A stretch of DNA of 64,000 bases from positions 393,976-457,975 of the forward strand of contig NZ_BMMZ01000003.1 in NCBI RefSeq assembly GCF_014646195.1, written 5' to 3'. The notes beneath the pieces were generated by a model. The model was not told the origin of the DNA. It did not search any database and saw only the letters and a list, made by a program, of their open reading frames with translations. Positions 1 to 7,882 of the stretch are shown here, in pieces (within the stretch, counting starts at the first letter, position 1; every line of letters begins with the position of its first letter). Made by a program: the position numbers and the translations under genes. The stretch comes from Microlunatus endophyticus. Its GTDB lineage: Bacteria > Actinomycetota > Actinomycetes > Propionibacteriales > Propionibacteriaceae.

Positions 1-3000
1 GCTCACCGAATCGGTGGCACCGTCGTCGTCAGTCACCGTGAGCTTGACGGTGTAAGTACCGGCAGTGTCATAAGTGTGGGTCGCCGTCTTGCCTGAGCCG
101 TCGGCCGTGTTGTCGCCCCAGTCCCAGTCGTAGCTGGCGATCGTGCCATCCGAGTCCGCGGAGTCGGACCCATCGACCGAGACCTTCAAGCCGGTCGTCG
201 ACGGCGTGAATGCCGCTGTCGGCGCCTGGTTGGGTGCCGTCACCGTCACCGAGTGCGAGACGGTATCGGTGGCGCCGTCGTTGTCGGTCACGGTCAGCTT
301 GACGGTGTACGTCCCACCGCTGGCGTAGGTGTGGTCAGCTGTCTTGCCTGAGCCATCGGCCGTGTTGTCGCCCCAGTCCCAGTCGTAGCTGGCGATCGTG
401 CCATCCGAATCGGTGGAATCGGACCCATCGACCGAGATCTTGAGGTCGTCCTTCGTGCTGCTGAATGCCGCTGTGGGCGCGACGTTCGGCAGACCCTGCG
501 ACCCGGTGGTGTAGAGAGACGCGATCGTCGACTGGTCGATCGCCCAGTCCCAGACCGATGCCTCGTCGATCGACCCGGCGAAGTAGCTGCTGCTGGGCTG
601 GGACGGCCAACCGTTGATGTTGTCGCCGCCCACTCGCCACACGCCGGTGTAAGCCTGGGCACTCGTCACGGCAGCGTTGCTGGCGACCAGCTGGCCGTCG
701 AGGTCCAGCGTCATGCCCGACGGACTCAGGGTGGCTACTACCATGTGCCAATTGCCGTCGTTGTACGTCCCGGCGGACTGCACAGTCTGGGTCGAGCCCG
801 GGTAGACACCGAAGATCACGTGACCGCTGTTGTCCATGTAGACATGACGGTCGTAGCTGTTGGAGTTGCCGGTCTGCTGATCCCCGAAGCCGATGATCTT
901 GCCGCCGCTGGTGGAGGTGGTCTTGAACCAGGCCGCTACGGAGAACCGATCAGTGCCTTGCACCGGTGTCGTCGCCGCGACGAGTCCGGAACCGTCGCCA
1001 CTGAAGGAGGCGGAGGTGTCGGAATCGTCGGCGATCGCCCCGGGCTGGCCGAGAGTGACACCGGGGTTGACCGTGCCGTTGTCACTTCCCGCGCTGTCCT
1101 GAGCACTTGACGATCCGGCAGCGTCGCCCAGCCGCCAGTAGAGGCTCGCGCCACTACCGAGGACCGACTTGGCGTAGGCGCTGCTGGTCTGCGGTGCCGC
1201 GACCGTCACGCTCTGGGTCGCTGTCCCAGTGGCGCCTTCGTCGTCGGTGACAGTCAGGGTGACGGTGTACGTGCCCGCACTTGCGTACACGTGATGGTTC
1301 GTCGCGCCGGTGCCGGCGGTCGTACCGTCGCCCCAGTTCCACGCATAGCTCGCGATGGTGCCGTCAGAGTCGCTGGAACCCGTGCCATCGACACCGACTG
1401 CGAGCGAGTGCACTGTCGGTGCCGCGAACACCGCGGTCGGCGCCTGGTTGCCGGAGCTCCCGGTGCCCGCGCGGTACAGGCTCTTGATGGTCGTCGGATC
1501 GACGACTGTGTCCCATTCTGCGAACTCGTCGATGCTTCCGTTGAAGTAGTTGGCCGCGGTCCAGCTGCTGTCGCCGCCGACCCGCCAGTAGCCGTTGTAG
1601 CTCTGGGCACCGGTCACGTCAGAGCGCTGTGCGACGATCTTGCCGTCGATGTAGAGCACCATCCCGTTGCTGCCGAGCGAGGCCGCGACTTGATGCCAAC
1701 TTCCGTCGTTGTAGGTGTTGGCTGACTGGATGGTCTGGCTGGATCCGGGATAGACGCCGAAGATCACGTGACCGGCGTTGTCCATGTAGACGTGCCGGTC
1801 GTAGTTGCTGGAGTTGCCGGAGTTCTTGTCGCCGAAGCCCATGATCTTGCCACCGTTGGTGGTGGTGGTCTTGAACCACGACGAGATCGTGAAGGTGCTA
1901 GGACCGGTGACCGGGTTCGAGGCTGCGACGTAGCCGGAGTTCGAACCGTCGAACCGTCCAGCGGTGTCGCTATCGCCCGAGATCGCTCCGGTCTGCCCCA
2001 GGCTCACGCCGCTGTTGACAGTGCCGTTGTTGGAGCCGGACGAGTCCGCAGCGGTCGCGCTACCGGACGGGTCGCCAAGGCGCCAGTAGATCGTTGGGTT
2101 GCTGTTGAGGACATCTGTGACATACGCGCTCGGCGTGCCGGCAACGACGCTGCCGCTCACGATCACGCTCTTGGAGACGTTGCCATCCGGATCGGTGGCA
2201 CTCACCTGATAAGTGTGGCTTCCAGGAGTTGCGGTCGTGTCGTTGAAGCCCACCGTCGGGGTGTTCCAGAAGGTCGAGATCACCGTCTTGGTCGCAACGG
2301 GATGTGCTGTGTCGCCGTCACGGATCAGCTTGTAGGTCAACGACATGTTGTCCCGGTCCCAGTTGGCGGGGATCGTCACACGGGCCAGACCCGGCGTGTT
2401 GGTGTTGACACTGGGCGTCCACGGCGTACTGCTACCAGCGTTGAGCCGAGGCCCTTGCTTGGGTGTGGTGTGGCTTCGCAGCGCAAACCGCGTTAAGCCG
2501 TATGCGGCTCCACCGTTGACGCCGGGGAACTCGCCGCCGAGCGAGATGTAGTCACCATTACCTGTAACGGTCCACGCTGCCTGGCCCTGACCCGTGAAGG
2601 TGCCGGTGTAGAAGTCCGGGAACCAGTTGATCATGGAAGGTGCGTTCTGGCCGTACCAGTCGTAGTAGGTGCTGCCGGCGTACGCGTCATGGCCCAGTGT
2701 GCCCGTTACCTTGGTAGTGAAGGCGAGCGCGTGGCGCTGATTTATACTCCAGTTTGCGTCAGTCTGGGGATAGCCACCGACGTTGGCGCAGTAGTGCGCG
2801 TGGCTGACCGTATAGACGACGGACCCGGTGGAGTATGCATCGTAAGTGTCACCGTGGCAGGCTTCGATCCAGTTCAGCTGCCCACTGTCCGGGGAGGCGG
2901 AGAACGCGCCTTCAAGATTGCCCGTATTGACGTCTGCAAACACCCAACCAGTGCCGAAGATTGACGTGCCGTCCGTACTCAACGAGTAGATTCCCGCCTT

Positions 3001-3849
3001 GCCCGCGTTGGACCCGCTTGTAAGACCATTCTTGATCACGTCACCGGCCGCCCACGCCTGGGTGGTGCCGTCTGCCGAGTCCAAGGCGGCTAAGCCGCGG
3101 TGGGAAGCACCATTGACGTTGGCGAATCGTCCTCCGATGATGACGCGGGAGCTATCCGGCGTCACCACCATCGCGTCAACCTCACCGTCTGCGTTCGGCG
3201 TCCAGTTCAGCAAAGCGCCAGCCGCGCTGTAGGCGGCCAGATTGGATCGCGCAGATCCCCCGGCCGCTGTGAACAGTCCGCCGATGTAGACGGTCGAGTT
3301 GGTCGCGGCGATCGAGTTGACCGAGGTGCCGCCGATGACAGGGATGAAGCTGCTGATCAACGCTCCGGTTGTCGGGTTCAGGGCGGCTACCTTGTAGACG
3401 GTCGTTCCATTGACGCTGGTGAAGTCTCCGCCGATATAGATCCTGGAGCCGTCGGGTGATTTGGTGATCGTGCGGACCTGACCGTTGACATCGGGGGCAA
3501 ACCCAGAAATCAGGTTGCCTGTCGTGATGTCGTAGGCGAGAACATTGTGACGGGCTGTGAGGTTGGTGCCTTTGGCTGCGCCCGCCGGCCGGGTGTTGGA
3601 GAAGTTGCCGCCGACATAGACGGTGTTCCCGATCATCACCTGCGCCCAGGCGACGCCGTCGTCCAGCTGAACGGTCGGCAGTGCATCGGCCGATACGTTC
3701 GAAGAGGAGCTGTCTTGCATCGGCGGTGGGCTGGGTAGGGTTGTGTCTGCGGATGCGGTGGGCGCCGCCATCCACACTCCTACGAATCCCACGGCGGTCG
3801 CAACCGCTGCCACGACGGCAGCTAGCCGCGTACGTGCCACTCTGGCCAT
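1..3849 (-). CDS. Giant secreted beta-propeller / LamG / PKD surface protein (3' end cut by window)
   Basis: The frame is open from an ATG at 3849 to the window edge, giving at least 1283 residues with no stop. The start has a G-rich Shine-Dalgarno just upstream and an adjacent in-frame GTG. Residues 1-33 form a signal peptide (RVARTR, a hydrophobic stretch, then TASA). Residues 50-470 carry repeated IYIGGDF / VYIGGLF / VIIGGRF strands typical of a delta-60 or Kelch-like beta-propeller. A fibronectin-like segment (about 470-565) follows, then LamG jellyroll 1 (575-790), PKD 1 (800-886), LamG 2 (889-1118), PKD 2 (1120-1205) and PKD 3 (1208 to the edge). The PKD cores read SYDWDWGDNTADGSGKT. 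Such modules bind carbohydrate or mediate adhesion outside the cell. No catalytic domain is visible in the part seen. It borders the glycan locus, so a role in the extracellular matrix is inferred. The C-terminal anchor is outside the window. Confidence 0.9.
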   Translation of the reverse strand, partial: MARVARTRLAAVVAAVATAVGFVGVWMAAPTASADTTLPSPPPMQDSSSSNVSADALPTVQLDDGVAWAQVMIGNTVYVGGNFSNTRPAGAAKGTNLTARHNVLAYDITTGNLISGFAPDVNGQVRTITKSPDGSRIYIGGDFTSVNGTTVYKVAALNPTTGALISSFIPVIGGTSVNSIAATNSTVYIGGLFTAAGGSARSNLAAYSAAGALLNWTPNADGEVDAMVVTPDSSRVIIGGRFANVNGASHRGLAALDSADGTTQAWAAGDVIKNGLTSGSNAGKAGIYSLSTDGTSIFGTGWVFADVNTGNLEGAFSASPDSGQLNWIEACHGDTYDAYSTGSVVYTVSHAHYCANVGGYPQTDANWSINQRHALAFTTKVTGTLGHDAYAGSTYYDWYGQNAPSMINWFPDFYTGTFTGQGQAAWTVTGNGDYISLGGEFPGVNGGAAYGLTRFALRSHTTPKQGPRLNAGSSTPWTPSVNTNTPGLARVTIPANWDRDNMSLTYKLIRDGDTAHPVATKTVISTFWNTPTVGFNDTTATPGSHTYQVSATDPDGNVSKSVIVSGSVVAGTPSAYVTDVLNSNPTIYWRLGDPSGSATAADSSGSNNGTVNSGVSLGQTGAISGDSDTAGRFDGSNSGYVAASNPVTGPSTFTISSWFKTTTTNGGKIMGFGDKNSGNSSNYDRHVYMDNAGHVIFGVYPGSSQTIQSANTYNDGSWHQVAASLGSNGMVLYIDGKIVAQRSDVTGAQSYNGYWRVGGDSSWTAANYFNGSIDEFAEWDTVVDPTTIKSLYRAGTGSSGNQAPTAVFAAPTVHSLAVGVDGTGSSDSDGTIASYAWNWGDGTTAGTGATNHHVYASAGTYTVTLTVTDDEGATGTATQSVTVAAPQTSSAYAKSVLGSGASLYWRLGDAAGSSSAQDSAGSDNGTVNPGVTLGQPGAIADDSDTSASFSGDGSGLVAATTPVQGTDRFSVAAWFKTTSTSGGKIIGFGDQQTGNSNSYDRHVYMDNSGHVIFGVYPGSTQTVQSAGTYNDGNWHMVVATLSPSGMTLDLDGQLVASNAAVTSAQAYTGVWRVGGDNINGWPSQPSSSYFAGSIDEASVWDWAIDQSTIASLYTTGSQGLPNVAPTAAFSSTKDDLKISVDGSDSTDSDGTIASYDWDWGDNTADGSGKTADHTYASGGTYTVKLTVTDNDGATDTVSHSVTVTAPNQAPTAAFTPSTTGLKVSVDGSDSADSDGTIASYDWDWGDNTADGSGKTATHTYDTAGTYTVKLTVTDDDGATDSVS
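109..155. repeat. PKD-coding repeat, near-identical copy at 361-407
   Basis: About 47 bases encoding SYDWDWGDNTA recur almost without change at 361-407 in the neighbouring PKD domain. The similarity is higher than protein conservation needs, which points to recent duplication or gene conversion between PKD 2 and PKD 3. Confidence 0.8.
782..929. repeat. LamG-coding repeat, copy 2 (partner at 1730-1877)
   Basis: This stretch and 1730-1877 encode the same part of the two LamG domains (HVIFGVYPGS, DRHVYMDN, GGKI.GFGD) and are very similar at the nucleotide level. The two copies reflect internal domain duplication. Confidence 0.8.
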
Positions 3850-4059
3850 CACAAGTCCCCCCGACTATGTGTGATCACTTTTGGGGGAACTGCTCGACCG
3901 AAGACCCCAGCTGATCTGGACAGGTGGACACCCAAGTCAGATCACGAACCATTGCGATCCCCCAAAACGCAACGTTCGATCAAAGTTAACAGCTTGCGCA
4001 AGCTCTCGCTGGAATTCCTCAAAACCTTGTTCTGTCCTCAGGATCGGCTACAAGACCGG
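3850..4059. promoter_or_regulatory. Upstream region of the surface protein, with paired inverted repeats
   Basis: These 210 bases hold no gene. They contain GTGATCAC (3871-3878), a perfect 10-base inverted repeat TTTTGGGGGA (3879-3888) / TCCCCCAAAA (3958-3967), and a perfect 14-base palindrome AGCTTGCGCAAGCT (3991-4004). The last is well placed either as an operator for the minus-strand surface protein or as a structure between it and the upstream glycosyltransferase gene. No convincing -10/-35 pair was found. The binding proteins are unknown. Confidence 0.5.
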
Positions 4060-5052
4060 TCAGCTGAGGCCGCGTGCCGGCCGGGTCCGCAGCTTCCGCA
4101 GAGACATCGCCGCCACGTAGCGGAGCTTGAAGGTGCCGAGGTACCTGATACCTGAAGCGAGTCCGCCGAAGAGCTCCCGCTCACACCAGAAGCGAGCCAG
4201 CTGTGTTGCCGCGAAAGGACTCGACTTGGCCAGCGCGGTGCGATGCGCCGCGAAGAAGGGCGTATCCAGCCGCGAGGCTTCGGCGATGACGGCCTTGACC
4301 GACTCGGCCGAGGGGTTGCCGGGCCAAATGTTGGCGCTTCTGACCGGCTCACCATCGAACACGGCGTCCCAAGTGCCGTACGTCTTGCGGATCCATCCTG
4401 AGTACAGAAAGAACTCAAGTGCTCCGGACGCGACAAACGCGGATGCAAATTCCTGGCCGGAGGTGCTCGAAATGTCCTCGACCATCGCGCCTACCAGACG
4501 CGTCTGGAGGACGAACGGCGTGTGCGTTGGCGGGAACCGGTCAACAAACTCTTGCGGTTCGAGTCCGAGATAGTGCAGCACATCCTCCAGTCGCGATCGC
4601 AACGGATGCCCGACGTAGGAGTGGAACCCGCCGTGTGCTCGACCGTCGGCTGCGATGAAGTCTCGAATGTCCACCTGGCGGATCAGGTGGTTCTTGGCGT
4701 CAAGTACCACGTAATGGTCAGCAGCGACCTTCGAGTACACGAGGAGCTTGAGGACCTGCTGCGTGATCCACCCGGAGGCGGGCGGAACGACTCCGATCTC
4801 CGTGGGACGTAGAAACACCACCTTCGGGCGGTGAATGCCATACTCGTGGAGAATCTTGCGCCGGACAGGTGGTCGGATGCCGCTTCGGGTGTTGTCGATG
4901 ACGATGATCTGACTGATGACCTCCGGACCAGCAAACCGCGCGAGCGAGCGCGCCTGCAGTTTGAGCAGGTCCAGCTCCGCTTCGAATACGACGGTGACAG
5001 CGCTGATCGGTTGGTCAGCGCCCCGAGGGGTCCCGGCGGGCAATTCGGTCAT
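4060..5052 (-). CDS. DUF6492-like putative glycosyltransferase
   Basis: A 330-residue protein starting at the ATG at 5052, one base after the stop of the preceding gene, so the two are translationally coupled. The N-terminus has a GT-A-like beginning (TVVFEAELDLLKLQARSL, then IIVIDNT). Further on come YVVLDAKNHLI, resembling the DxD-containing strand of nucleotide-sugar transferases, and GGFHSYVGHPL. The pattern fits the DUF6492 family, which is found in surface polysaccharide loci and is thought to be glycosyltransferase-like. There are no membrane segments, so it is probably cytosolic or peripheral. Donor and acceptor are unknown. An upstream in-frame start at 5211 would run far into the neighbouring gene and is rejected. 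Confidence 0.7.
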   Translation of the reverse strand: MTELPAGTPRGADQPISAVTVVFEAELDLLKLQARSLARFAGPEVISQIIVIDNTRSGIRPPVRRKILHEYGIHRPKVVFLRPTEIGVVPPASGWITQQVLKLLVYSKVAADHYVVLDAKNHLIRQVDIRDFIAADGRAHGGFHSYVGHPLRSRLEDVLHYLGLEPQEFVDRFPPTHTPFVLQTRLVGAMVEDISSTSGQEFASAFVASGALEFFLYSGWIRKTYGTWDAVFDGEPVRSANIWPGNPSAESVKAVIAEASRLDTPFFAAHRTALAKSSPFAATQLARFWCERELFGGLASGIRYLGTFKLRYVAAMSLRKLRTRPARGLS

Positions 5053-5053
5053 C

Positions 5054-6055
5054 TCAGCTACCCGATCCGAACTGCCACCGCCGACCCTCGCGCGCGTACT
5101 CCAAGTAGGTGATGCCCAACGACCCCAGAAACATCCCGACGCCCCGGAGCATAGTCCTGGTCGAGCGTCCACGAGTGGCGTCGGATCGGCGCAGCATGCC
5201 CCCGACGGCACCGATGGCGCCTCCGCCGCAACGGGCCAATCCCGCAGTCATCAGGCTCATACGCGTCCGAAGCCGCCCATTGGCCGACGGCTCCAACGCC
5301 AGTCGCACGCGGGCGACGCCGTTGCCACTGCTGATCGCCCGGCGGCTGACCCAAGAGCGACTGAGCCGGTTGGCGGGAACCCGTTCGAGGACCCGGGCTT
5401 CGGCGGCCCAGATGATGCGTGCGCCGGATCGCGTGAGCGTGCGAGTGAAAAGCGAATCCTCACCGCCCGACAGACCGAAGCGCTCGTCGAACAGCAAGCC
5501 ACGCGACCGGATCGCTCTCATGTCGAGAAGCAGATTGGTCGTGGCGACCTCGTCGATCTCGTCCCCCGTCACCAGGGAGTTTCGGTAGCTCCGATCAAAG
5601 AAGCCCCCGTTACGGATCCAGCCGTCGGCGTCTTGCGGCACCTCGGAGACGACCGGGCCGGCGACTGCCTCGCCCGAGAAGCGCCACGCGGAGACCAGAC
5701 CACGCAGCCATCCGTCGTCCGGAAGTTGATCATCGTCGATGAAGATCAGGACGTCGTCCGACCACGCCTCGCGCAGCGCCCGATTGCGGACGGCCGCCAC
5801 CCCCGGCCGACGCTCCTGCAGGTAGCTCACCGCTGCTGAGCCGATCGCAGCCACGACGGGTCGTCCGCTTTGGTCCGGATCGTTGTCAATCACCAGGATC
5901 CGGACGTCATCGGTCGGCAGATCGCCCAATTGGCTCAGAACCAACCGCAGCAGATTGGCCAGCTCGACCGGTCGCCGATAGGTCGGCACGGCAATGCTCA
6001 TGCGTGCCGGATCCGGCGCCGAACCCGGCGGTTCAGTCATCACGGCAAAGGTCAC
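5054..6055 (-). CDS. Glycosyltransferase family 2
   Basis: This is a GT-A glycosyltransferase of about 333 residues. The N-terminal strand MSIAVPTYRRPVELANLL is the usual GT2 start. ILVIDNDPDQSG is the nucleotide-binding loop and LIFIDDDQLPDDGW holds the DDD metal/nucleotide motif. The C-terminal part contains LSGGEDSLFTRTL, matching the GT2 ED acid motif, and a basic, partly hydrophobic tail that may touch the membrane. The GTG at 6055 overlaps the previous stop by four bases (GTGA), as elsewhere in this operon; ATG codons at 6040 and 6001 are alternatives. It probably adds a sugar to a lipid-linked or membrane-proximal glycan. The sugar cannot be told from sequence. Confidence 0.88.
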   Translation of the reverse strand: MTFAVMTEPPGSAPDPARMSIAVPTYRRPVELANLLRLVLSQLGDLPTDDVRILVIDNDPDQSGRPVVAAIGSAAVSYLQERRPGVAAVRNRALREAWSDDVLIFIDDDQLPDDGWLRGLVSAWRFSGEAVAGPVVSEVPQDADGWIRNGGFFDRSYRNSLVTGDEIDEVATTNLLLDMRAIRSRGLLFDERFGLSGGEDSLFTRTLTRSGARIIWAAEARVLERVPANRLSRSWVSRRAISSGNGVARVRLALEPSANGRLRTRMSLMTAGLARCGGGAIGAVGGMLRRSDATRGRSTRTMLRGVGMFLGSLGITYLEYAREGRRWQFGSGS

Positions 6056-6474
6056 CGATTGCTGAGCATGGCGCGCAGCTTGGTGCTCGATGTGTGCGCC
6101 GTGTACGGGAAGTAGCAGACCCGAACGCCCGCAGTGGCCATCTCCACCTCGAGCCGATCACCCTTGGCAGTGCCGCGCCAGTCGTCGCCCTTGAACAAGA
6201 CGTCGAAGCCGACGCGCTGCCAGGCGTCCAGCTTGTTGGTCGAGTAGTCGACGACCACCTCGTCAACGATATCGAGACTGGCGACCACGTCGATCCGCTC
6301 TTCCAGCGGAACGATCGGCGGTCGTCCTTTGGCACGGACCAGCTCCTCGTCGGTCACGACGCCGACGATCAGGCGATCGCAGAGTTCACGGGCGCGGAGC
6401 AGGATGTTGAGATGACCGATGTGGAACATGTCCCAGGCTCCCGGGACGTAACCGCGCTCACCTTCGACAGTCAC
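6052..6474 (-). CDS. Cytidylyltransferase-like nucleotidyltransferase (intact HxGH)
   Basis: A 140-residue single-domain nucleotidyltransferase of the glycerol-3-phosphate cytidylyltransferase / FAD synthetase-like superfamily. GYVPGAWDMFHIGHLNIL contains the catalytic HxGH (H-I-G-H). VGVVTDEEL, PLEERIDVV, VLFKGDDWRG and the C-terminal SSTKLR correspond to the other conserved blocks. It should activate a small phosphorylated alcohol or polyol with CTP or ATP. The GTG start at 6474 overlaps the stop of the CDP-alcohol phosphatidyltransferase gene by four bases (GTGA). That coupling suggests the two make and then use a CDP-linked head group for surface glycan or lipid. The substrate is inferred only from context. 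Confidence 0.85.
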   Translation of the reverse strand: MTVEGERGYVPGAWDMFHIGHLNILLRARELCDRLIVGVVTDEELVRAKGRPPIVPLEERIDVVASLDIVDEVVVDYSTNKLDAWQRVGFDVLFKGDDWRGTAKGDRLEVEMATAGVRVCYFPYTAHTSSTKLRAMLSNR

Positions 6475-7244
6475 TGGTTCACTCCTTCGGGTGCTAGCCG
6501 GTCGAGACCGCCCATCTCGCGGTACCACTTCGGCAGGATCAAGAGCAGGTAGCCGAGGTTGGCCAGCGCCAGCAGCGCGTAAATGACCTGGAATACGGCC
6601 GGCAGTCCGAAGACAACGAACGCAAAGCAGAGCAGTCCATAATCGGTCGGCAGTTTGGCCACCGACATCCAGCGCGGCGACGTCCGTGGCGGCAATGCCG
6701 AACCAAGGCCGGCTTGCAGCCTCTTGACCTTCGCCAGCTGCTCGTTGAGGATCATGCCAAAGAAGTGCACCGCTGCCACAACCGCGAACACGATCGGGAC
6801 CAGCAAGCGCCAGTCTGAGACGTGCTCGTGCCGGAAGAATGCGATCAGCACGGCCAGGTGGAGCGCCGACGTCTTGGCCGAGTCGATGACATGATCCAGC
6901 CACTCACCGGTGGTGCTGCCGCCGCCCCGCAGTCGCGCCAACTGGCCGTCCGCAGAGTCGAGCGCGTACCCCAGGCAGAGTGCGACCATGATCGGGAGGC
7001 CGATCCACCCTGTCACCGGTGCCAGAGCAATCAGCAAGATGCCGATACCGGTGCAGACCGCGCTGACAGCGGTGACCTGGTTCGGAGTCATCTTGAGACG
7101 GAACGCAACAGCGGCGAAGACCCGGCCCAGCGGTCGATTCACATAGAGCGAGTAAAGCGGTGCACCCTTCGAGCTCTTCTGGGCACCACCGAGTCGGCGC
7201 AGTGCCTCGCCGACGCTCGCCGAAGGGACGACGAGAGATCCCAT
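6471..7244 (-). CDS. CDP-alcohol phosphatidyltransferase family protein
   Basis: A 257-residue multispanning membrane protein. It carries the family signature DG-x2-AR-x8-G-x3-D-x3-D as DSADGQLARLRGGGSTTGEW followed by LDHVIDS. Transmembrane segments lie around residues 50-90, 115-160 and 195-235. The family moves a phospho-alcohol between CMP and an acceptor at the membrane. The ATG overlaps the preceding stop by one base (TAATG) and the 3' end overlaps the cytidylyltransferase gene, so the gene sits between two nucleotidyltransferase-like genes. A role in a phosphodiester-linked inositol-, glycerol- or polyol-type decoration is inferred. Confidence 0.9.
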   Translation of the reverse strand: MGSLVVPSASVGEALRRLGGAQKSSKGAPLYSLYVNRPLGRVFAAVAFRLKMTPNQVTAVSAVCTGIGILLIALAPVTGWIGLPIMVALCLGYALDSADGQLARLRGGGSTTGEWLDHVIDSAKTSALHLAVLIAFFRHEHVSDWRLLVPIVFAVVAAVHFFGMILNEQLAKVKRLQAGLGSALPPRTSPRWMSVAKLPTDYGLLCFAFVVFGLPAVFQVIYALLALANLGYLLLILPKWYREMGGLDRLAPEGVNQ

Positions 7245-7624
7245 TACGCAACCCCGCGCTGAAGATTGGGTGCCAGTGCCTCGCGAAGCTCGCGACTTGC
7301 CGTCTCCCGTCGCGGCACAAGCTTGATCGCGTCAAGGCGAACCCGTCCAACCGGGTCGCCGGCGACGGTGAAGACCCGGTCCGCCGCCGCATCGCTGGCA
7401 TGTTCGTCATGTACGACAACGACATCAACCCCTCGCACGTGTCGGAGCAATGCAGTCCGCTCAGCGAGCGGGACCACAGGCGGCAAGCCGCTTCCGAGCA
7501 GTACGAGTTCGTCAGAGTAAACCCCGACGGTCAACACGTCGCACAGGTCACGTGCCTGCGCAATCACGTCCAGATCGCCTACGTTCAGCAGGTCAAAAGT
7601 GCACGCCAAGTAACCACAGATCAT
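7244..7624 (-). CDS. Degenerate nucleotidyltransferase-like protein lacking the HxGH motif
   Basis: A 126-residue homologue of the cytidylyltransferase two genes downstream. It aligns from its first residues: GYLACTFDLLNVGDLDVI against GYVPGAWDMFHIGHLNIL, then ARDLCDVLTVGVYSDEL against ARELCDRLIVGVVTDEEL. Both catalytic histidines are replaced (HIGH becomes NVGD). The C-terminal substrate/ATP motif is also altered (ETASRELR for SSTKLR). The reading frame is intact and well started (GGGGGAG before the ATG at 7624), so it is not an obvious pseudogene. It may be a regulatory or structural partner of the active copy, or may bind a nucleotide without catalysis. It is the first gene of this minus-strand operon. 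Confidence 0.75.
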   Translation of the reverse strand: MICGYLACTFDLLNVGDLDVIAQARDLCDVLTVGVYSDELVLLGSGLPPVVPLAERTALLRHVRGVDVVVVHDEHASDAAADRVFTVAGDPVGRVRLDAIKLVPRRETASRELREALAPNLQRGVA

Positions 7625-7652
7625 CTGACATCTCCCCCGAGATGGTTCCCCC

Positions 7653-7675
7653 AGGGTGTCGCCCCAGTCGACACC
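7653..7675 (-). other. Stem-loop in the leader of the minus-strand glycan operon
   Basis: GGTGTCG (7655-7661) and CGACACC (7669-7675) form a perfect 7-base stem with a 7-base loop, about 30 bases ahead of the 7624 start. A second palindrome, CCGCTCCAGAGCGG, lies at 7700-7713. The function is unknown; both could fold in the 5' leader. Confidence 0.4.
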
Positions 7676-7728
7676 GCTTCAGCAGATCGTATCTGCCGTC
7701 CGCTCCAGAGCGGACCGCGCCAACAGGA

Positions 7729-7744
7729 TGTGACTTAGATCACA
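7729..7744. promoter_or_regulatory. CRP/GlxR-type binding site between divergent glycan operons
   Basis: TGTGACTTAGATCACA matches the CRP-family consensus TGTGA-N6-TCACA without mismatch. It is about 105 bases upstream of the minus-strand operon start and 139 bases upstream of the plus-strand operon start, in the 258-base divergent intergenic region. Actinobacterial CRP homologues (GlxR, Cmr/CRP) bind this sequence with cAMP. Control of one or both glycan operons by cAMP is inferred. Confidence 0.65.
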
Positions 7745-7882
7745 CCTACGATGATTGAGAGCACTTCACACGAACGCCTGCGAAAATTGGTCCACATCAG
7801 TAAAGTTTCTCCGTATTTACCTGGCGGCGGCCCGGAGTTGCGTCTCGCTGCATGGAAGTGCTGATTCGGGGGATTCAGGACA

